From: Nitrospirota bacterium
GTDB lineage: Bacteria; Nitrospirota; Thermodesulfovibrionia; Thermodesulfovibrionales; Magnetobacteriaceae
Direction: 5' to 3'
NCBI GenBank assembly: GCA_015233485.1
Contig: JADFXO010000148.1
Coordinates: 1-9,143 of the forward strand
Length of the DNA: 9,143 bases
Shown: in pieces, positions 5,266-9,143 of the stretch
How the letters are laid out: each line of letters starts with the position of its first letter
Numbering within the stretch: position 1 is the first letter of the stretch
The notes under the pieces: generated by a model
Told to the model about the DNA's origin: nothing
What the model saw: the letters and a program-made list of their open reading frames with translations, nothing else
Database searches by the model: none
Made by a program: the position numbers and the translations under genes

Positions 5266-6864
5266 TTGAAGAAGCTCGCAGTGATAGTGATGGTGATGGT
5301 GTTCGCACTCGGTTTCGCGCTGGCAGCATATGCTGAAGACAGTGTCGTACCGTCGGACACAGCCGTGGTGGCTCAGGGAGACACCAAGATAACGATTGGC
5401 GGAGAGATAAGGTTCAGGGGTGAGTACACGCACAACAGATACAACCAGGTAAGCGACGGCACCCAGTATAATACAACCACGTACATATCCCCTTTCGGAG
5501 TAGCGGTCATGACCAACAAAGGGCCGCTGACACAAAACAATGACCATCAGTATTACTCTGATGGCAGGGTAAAGCTTAACCTCGACGCGAAGGTGACGGA
5601 CACCGTGGAAGGTTACGTTGAGCTGGAGTCCGGCAACGGAACCAATTCTGACACATGGAACTGGGGAAACACTGGTAACTCCACCTATGGCGGCATAGCA
5701 ACAGGCACCGGCGCAACGGGCACTTACGCCAGCGGCAACTCTCAGGTAGGCGGCATGTTCATCCGCCAGGCATGGATCAAGTACGAGCAGCCGATGTATG
5801 GAGTGAAGGTTGGACATCAGCTCCTGATCCTTGGCAACGGCCTGTTTTTTGATCACACAAGGTACGGAGACGATGCAATCGTAGTATTCGTAAATCCTGT
5901 AAAGAACTTTACTATTGCCGCGTTAACGGCCAAGTTTAGAGAAGGTACGCCTGCAACCAGTGCTTTAGCTGCGCAGACTCCTGCCAGCGGCCCCAACGGT
6001 ACCGGGTTGTACAACGATTCAGACGCGTATGTATTGTTAGCCTCGTACAAAGGCGGCAACTTCAACGTGAGCGGCGATGTAACCGCTGTTAACGACCAGG
6101 CCATATACCAAAATACCCCGATTGCCGGCGGACCTACATTTACCGACAGCGCACAGGTTTGGAACTTCGGCCTCCGCGGCGACGGTACTGTTGGCCCTGT
6201 AGTCTTAAGAGGCGACTTGGAAATTCAGGCCGGAAAATACATCAGCAACCAGCCATTCACGAGCAATGGACGTTTCAGAGGCTGGGCAGGACTGGCAGGC
6301 TTAGATTACAATATCGGGCCGGCTAAGATCACCTTAGAGGGTGCGTATGGAAGCGGTAAGGCCGGCAATGATACCAGCGCCGACACCACTACATTCATAA
6401 CCTCATTAGGGAATGACCAGCACTACACGTACGTTTATGAATACCGCGTAAAATCAGCCTCTGGCTTAGTCAGCTCCGGTCTTGCCAACACCCTGTACCT
6501 AAAGGGCGGCGCAAGCGTAAATATTACAAAGCAGCTCAGCGCCGAGACATACCTGTACTGGTTACAGGCGGCAAAGGCAGTTGCTTTAAATGACACAGCC
6601 GGATTTATCAACGGTGTGCCTTACACCCCCAACTATTCAAAAAACCTCGGTTGGGAACTTGATGCGAAAGTCACCTACGCGCTCTCAAAGAACCTGAAGT
6701 ACTGGGTAGAGGGCGGCTATTTCTGGACAGGCTCCGCATATGACTACTTAACCAGCACGACCACTTATATAAACGCCACAACCCCGGCTTATACATACAA
6801 CACGTATAACTACGGGAGAGACAACGCGTATGCCATCAGAAACGGCATTCAGTTAAACTTCTAG
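5266..6864 (+). CDS. Outer-membrane beta-barrel porin, alginate-export-like
   Basis: A 532-residue exported protein. Starting at TTG 5266, with GGAGGG (5253-5258) seven bases upstream, it opens with MKKLAVIV, a long hydrophobic core and AYA followed by ED, a standard signal peptidase I site near residue 23. The mature part is rich in Gly, Asn, Thr and Tyr, with alternating polar and hydrophobic strands (for example ITIGGEIRFRGEY near 42-54, VTYALSKNLKYWVEGGYFW near the end). It finishes on a beta-signal-like strand with a terminal Phe (AIRNGIQLNF). Length and strand pattern fit the large porins often labelled alginate export family; what passes through is unknown. The long structured leader upstream and a strong terminator after the stop suggest a separately controlled, abundant single-gene transcript. 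Long reading frames on the opposite strand here are coding shadows. Confidence 0.85.
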   Translation: MKKLAVIVMVMVFALGFALAAYAEDSVVPSDTAVVAQGDTKITIGGEIRFRGEYTHNRYNQVSDGTQYNTTTYISPFGVAVMTNKGPLTQNNDHQYYSDGRVKLNLDAKVTDTVEGYVELESGNGTNSDTWNWGNTGNSTYGGIATGTGATGTYASGNSQVGGMFIRQAWIKYEQPMYGVKVGHQLLILGNGLFFDHTRYGDDAIVVFVNPVKNFTIAALTAKFREGTPATSALAAQTPASGPNGTGLYNDSDAYVLLASYKGGNFNVSGDVTAVNDQAIYQNTPIAGGPTFTDSAQVWNFGLRGDGTVGPVVLRGDLEIQAGKYISNQPFTSNGRFRGWAGLAGLDYNIGPAKITLEGAYGSGKAGNDTSADTTTFITSLGNDQHYTYVYEYRVKSASGLVSSGLANTLYLKGGASVNITKQLSAETYLYWLQAAKAVALNDTAGFINGVPYTPNYSKNLGWELDAKVTYALSKNLKYWVEGGYFWTGSAYDYLTSTTTYINATTPAYTYNTYNYGRDNAYAIRNGIQLNF

Positions 6865-6912
6865 TTAATCGTTGCGCGGTGCGCAATTGCCGCGTGTAGG
6901 CCAAGCAGGATA

Positions 6913-6948
6913 GAGGGGTTGACCATAAAAGTCAGCCCCTCTTTTATT
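6913..6948 (+). terminator. Rho-independent terminator of the porin gene
   Basis: GAGGGGTTGAC (6913-6923) pairs with GTCAGCCCCTC (6931-6941) over eleven bases, with one G-U pair and a seven-base loop, followed directly by TTTTATT. This is a textbook intrinsic terminator 49 bases after the porin stop. A second small stem, TTGCGC/GCGCAA (6872-6886), lies between the stop and the terminator. Confidence 0.93.
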
Positions 6949-7055
6949 CTGGTGCAATATATAAAAGAAGAAGGATGAATTGGTATAAGAAATGACAACA
7001 GCAATGAAAATGGAACTTATTGAAAAAATGATTCGCAGTGGAACGATGTTTCTGG

Positions 7056-7075
7056 ATTCCTGCTTTTGCAGGAAT
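7056..7075. repeat. REP/dRS3-like palindrome
   Basis: ATTCCTGC (7056-7063), loop TTTT, GCAGGAAT (7068-7075) is a perfect eight-base stem in the context CTGGATTCCTGC...GCAGGAATGACA. This resembles the widespread interspersed palindromes of the TGGATTCCCGC...GCGGGAATGAC type found in many proteobacteria and others; family membership is inferred from memory of that consensus. Read on the minus strand it gives the FLQKQESR peptide that commonly produces spurious gene calls. It lies about 50 bases before kdsA. Confidence 0.65.
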
Positions 7076-7131
7076 GACAAATTTTATAATCTACTTATAA
7101 AACTGCATTTTGGCAGGAGGATGTGGAATTT

Positions 7132-8040
7132 ATGAATATCAAAGATTTATTAAATAACGGCAATCTCCTGATAATCGCGGGGCCGTGCGTAATCGAGACA
7201 AGGGAAATCGTCATGGAAACTGCGGCAACCCTCAGTGAAATATGCGGCAGGCTTAAGCTCCCGTTAATATTTAAAAGTTCATACGATAAGGCAAACAGGA
7301 CGTCTCTGAAGGGCTATCGCGGTCTTGGCAGCCAGATAATTACATGCGATGCCGCTGGGAATGCTTGTGAAATCAAGGAGTTTGACGTGAGAAAAGATTC
7401 AATGGCAAAAGGGCTGGAAATACTTTACGAGGTAAAAAAAACATTGGGATTGTGTATTACCACCGATGTACATTCGCCGGAGGAGGCCAAAGCGGCCGCG
7501 GAAGTTGTAGATTTACTTCAAATACCGGCTTTTTTGTGCAGACAGACAGACCTTCTTACCGCCGCGGCCAGGACTGGACGGGCGGTAAATGTGAAAAAAG
7601 GACAATTTCTTGCCCCGTGGGATGTGAAAAACATCCTCGCAAAATTAAATTCCGCGGGCAGCGGCCCATTTCTTTTAACCGAGAGAGGCACGACCTTTGG
7701 CTATAACAACCTCGTCGTGGATTTCAGGTCGATACCGATTATGAGCGCATTCGGCTGCAATGTGGTCTTTGACGCCACACACAGTGTCCAACTGCCGGGC
7801 GGCAGCGGCGACCGCTCAAGCGGCCAGAGAGAATTTGTCCCAACGCTTGCCCTTGCGGCTGTTGCGGCGGGTGCCTCCGGATTGTTTCTTGAGGTGCATC
7901 CAGACCCGGATAGCGCCCTGTGTGATGGCCCTAATATGCTTGAATTAAAACATGTCGAGGCCTTGCTGTCCGTATGTGGCGATATTTACAAAACTGTTAG
8001 CGGTTATAAAAATTCTCTGTTTAACCATAGTTTTGTATAA
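7132..8040 (+). CDS. kdsA: 3-deoxy-D-manno-octulosonate 8-phosphate synthase, metal-dependent type
   Basis: Joins phosphoenolpyruvate and arabinose 5-phosphate to give KDO 8-phosphate, a precursor of the KDO in lipopolysaccharide inner core; cytosolic. From ATG 7132 the protein has 302 residues. Family signatures in order: AGPCVIE (16-22), FKSSYDKANRTS (47-58), TDVH (111-114), PAFLCRQTDLL (132-142), NVKKGQF (153-159), FGYNNLVVD (189-197), FDATHSVQLPGG (213-224), LEVHPDP (253-259), CDGP (264-267). C19, H217, E254 and D265 match the four metal ligands of the Aquifex-type enzyme; Escherichia KdsA has Asn at the Cys position. About 25 residues (67-91, with C72 and C79) are inserted after GYRGLG, where known enzymes continue directly. 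The start is uncertain: AGGAGG (7115-7120) is 11 bases from ATG 7132 and two from GTG 7123. Confidence 0.95.
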   Translation: MNIKDLLNNGNLLIIAGPCVIETREIVMETAATLSEICGRLKLPLIFKSSYDKANRTSLKGYRGLGSQIITCDAAGNACEIKEFDVRKDSMAKGLEILYEVKKTLGLCITTDVHSPEEAKAAAEVVDLLQIPAFLCRQTDLLTAAARTGRAVNVKKGQFLAPWDVKNILAKLNSAGSGPFLLTERGTTFGYNNLVVDFRSIPIMSAFGCNVVFDATHSVQLPGGSGDRSSGQREFVPTLALAAVAAGASGLFLEVHPDPDSALCDGPNMLELKHVEALLSVCGDIYKTVSGYKNSLFNHSFV

Positions 8041-8044
8041 TATC

Positions 8045-8073
8045 TTGACAAATAACTTTAAAATATTTATTAT
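8045..8073 (+). promoter_or_regulatory. Strong sigma70-type promoter for the J-domain gene
   Basis: A consensus TTGACA (8045-8050) is followed after 17 bases by TATTAT (8068-8073), with A/T-rich spacer. It begins four bases after the kdsA stop, so the downstream gene is expressed independently. Transcription would start near 8080, leaving about ten leader bases before ATG 8091. That leader contains GGCA three times in tandem (8077-8088) and no canonical Shine-Dalgarno site. Confidence 0.75.
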
Positions 8074-8090
8074 ACTGGCAGGCAGGCAAT

Positions 8091-9023
8091 ATGAATGAAT
8101 TAGAGTTATATGACGCATGCAGGGTGCTGTTTGGCAAGGAAGTAAGGATAGACAGACAGTTTCTTGAGTATATCCAGCCTTCCGGCGTCAAAAGCGCCTA
8201 TCGCAAGATGGCCCTTGCGACACATCCCGACAGGATTGCCGTCATGGGGGTTAACCTTCAGACCGGCCAGTGCGGTGATTTCAGGGTAGTTGCCGCCGCC
8301 TATGAAAAAATAACTAAATATCTGAAACTCAGGGAAAGCGGTTACAGATTCAAGACTAATTACAGCACATACGGCGAAAGCACGCAAAGAAAAGACTACA
8401 CCGCAAAGACATGGCAGCACACCGCACAAAACGCTGCTCAAAACACAAATAGTTCCTCAGACAAGACATGGAAAACCAATAGTTATTACAGTGGTTCCAC
8501 GTGGCAAAACACGCAACAAAAAGAGGCGGCCGCTCCTAATTTTTCAGGCAACAGTGGATTTACACAGAAGAGCGCCTTTGCCTCCATCGATTCTCAAAAG
8601 ACATCTTCATATTCGTATCAACAAAAGAGTGTGCCTAAACGCAAACTGCGCATTGGAGAGTATTTATACTATTCCGGTGTTGTGGCATGGAAGGACCTGA
8701 TTGCCTCAATCGTATGGCAGACAAAGCAGAGACATCGCCTCGGGGAAATTGCCGCAAGGTGGGGATGGTTAACGGAAGGGAAGATACTTGAGATTATGAA
8801 GAGCCGCAATCGTGGTGAGCGTTTGGGTGACGCCCTTGTACGTTTAAAGGTCATTACCCCGTTTCAGTGTAATATGCTTGTCTGGCAGCAGCAAAAAAGC
8901 CAGAATCCCCTTGGCAAATACTTCACCGCCGAGCGTCTCCTCTCGGAAAAGGACCTGACCCGTCATTTGACGAATCTAAAATCTCACAATCAAAACATTG
9001 ATAAGCCCACAAGCTCAGGATGA
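8091..9023 (+). CDS. J-domain protein with four C-terminal LG-motif repeats
   Basis: A 310-residue cytosolic protein in three parts. Residues about 5-80 are a DnaJ-type J domain with the HPD tripeptide at 45-47 (YRKMALATHPDRIA) and a final helix AAAYEKITKYL; this motif is what stimulates the ATPase of an Hsp70. Residues about 85-182 are a Ser/Thr/Gln/Asn-rich, probably disordered linker with three TW-centred repeats (107-108, 126-127, 137-138). Residues 187-296 hold four units opening RIG (187), RLG (216), RLG (244) and PLG (273), spaced 28-29 residues. They follow the pattern RLGxxL...G..(T/S)...L...Q seen in the N-terminal domains of GspE/MshE-type ATPases. Units 1 and 3 match best, each 24 residues ending in Q. 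There is no DnaJ zinc finger or substrate-binding domain. It has its own promoter. Client and partner are unknown; a chaperone adaptor for a secretion or pilus system, or a cyclic-di-GMP-responsive one, is possible. Confidence 0.85.
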   Translation: MNELELYDACRVLFGKEVRIDRQFLEYIQPSGVKSAYRKMALATHPDRIAVMGVNLQTGQCGDFRVVAAAYEKITKYLKLRESGYRFKTNYSTYGESTQRKDYTAKTWQHTAQNAAQNTNSSSDKTWKTNSYYSGSTWQNTQQKEAAAPNFSGNSGFTQKSAFASIDSQKTSSYSYQQKSVPKRKLRIGEYLYYSGVVAWKDLIASIVWQTKQRHRLGEIAARWGWLTEGKILEIMKSRNRGERLGDALVRLKVITPFQCNMLVWQQQKSQNPLGKYFTAERLLSEKDLTRHLTNLKSHNQNIDKPTSSG

Positions 9024-9057
9024 CCATGTCAAAATAGCCTGTAGCCGGAGTACCGAA

Positions 9058-9073
9058 GCCGCCAACAGGCGGC
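9058..9073. repeat. GC-rich hairpin after the J-domain gene
   Basis: GCCGCC (9058-9063), loop AACA, GGCGGC (9068-9073). A perfect six-base stem 35 bases beyond the stop. It lacks a T-run and may help end or protect the transcript. Confidence 0.5.
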
Positions 9074-9115
9074 AGCCCAACCTCAACAGATAAAACATGT
9101 ACGTGATTACGGGGT

Positions 9116-9141
9116 GAAGGGGGGTTACCCCCCTTCGTCTT
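9116..9141 (+). terminator. Terminator-like hairpin at the window end
   Basis: GAAGGGGGG (9116-9124) pairs with CCCCCCTTC (9128-9136) around TTA, followed by GTCTTT. The stem is strong, the T-run is short and interrupted, and the window ends two bases later. It probably ends the J-domain gene transcript and may also work for a gene coming from the right. Confidence 0.55.
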
Positions 9142-9143
9142 TA

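Noticed and set aside
4963..5856. 297-codon minus-strand frame
   Set aside because: It is antisense to the porin gene and leader, and the composition of its product looks like a coding shadow with no recognisable domain.
6865..7080. 71-codon minus-strand frame beginning MSFLQKQESR
   Set aside because: This peptide start is the usual by-product of the REP-like palindrome, and the rest covers the terminator.
6992..7135. 47-codon frame whose TGA overlaps the kdsA ATG (ATGA)
   Set aside because: The overlap would suggest coupling, but there is no good ribosome site, the frame runs through the REP-like palindrome, and the product looks like chance. It deserves a check only if kdsA translation proves coupled.

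Overview
The window looks like ordinary chromosome from a Gram-negative (diderm) bacterium. It carries a KDO-8-phosphate synthase (lipopolysaccharide core), a large outer-membrane beta-barrel protein with an Sec signal peptide, and a lipoprotein hydrolase. The order tRNA-Ser, SRP RNA, dnaX, ybaB, recR is an old bacterial arrangement. The porin style, the metal-type KdsA and the J-domain protein would fit Nitrospirota or a deltaproteobacterial relative, but that placement is inference and weak. No transposase, integrase, CRISPR array or phage gene is visible.

Left part (1-1587): a secreted alpha/beta-hydrolase lipoprotein on the minus strand, then a 295-base divergent intergenic region with an inverted repeat. 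Middle (1588-4494): tRNA-Ser(GGA), the small bacterial SRP RNA, then dnaX-ybaB-recR in a tight operon. dnaX most likely starts at TTG 1846, because the longer open frame runs back into the SRP RNA. These genes serve translation, protein targeting, replication and recombinational repair.

Next comes a 771-base stretch (4495-5265) without an obvious gene but full of structure: a T-tract/TTGAC repeat array ending in a good sigma70-type promoter, three back-to-back RNA hairpins, two very small overlapping reading frames, a palindrome around a perfect TATAAT, and a possible attenuator before the next gene. It is probably the long leader of the porin gene, or a separate small-RNA or small-protein locus. 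It is the least explained part of the window.

Right part (5266-9143): the porin gene with a clear Rho-independent terminator, a REP-like palindrome, kdsA of the metal-dependent class with an unusual internal insertion of about 25 residues, then a gene with its own strong promoter. That gene encodes a J-domain protein whose C-terminal half holds four regular 28-29-residue repeats resembling the LG motifs of GspE/MshE N-terminal (cyclic-di-GMP-binding) domains. This fusion is the most interesting protein in the window. The window ends in a G/C-rich terminator-like hairpin.
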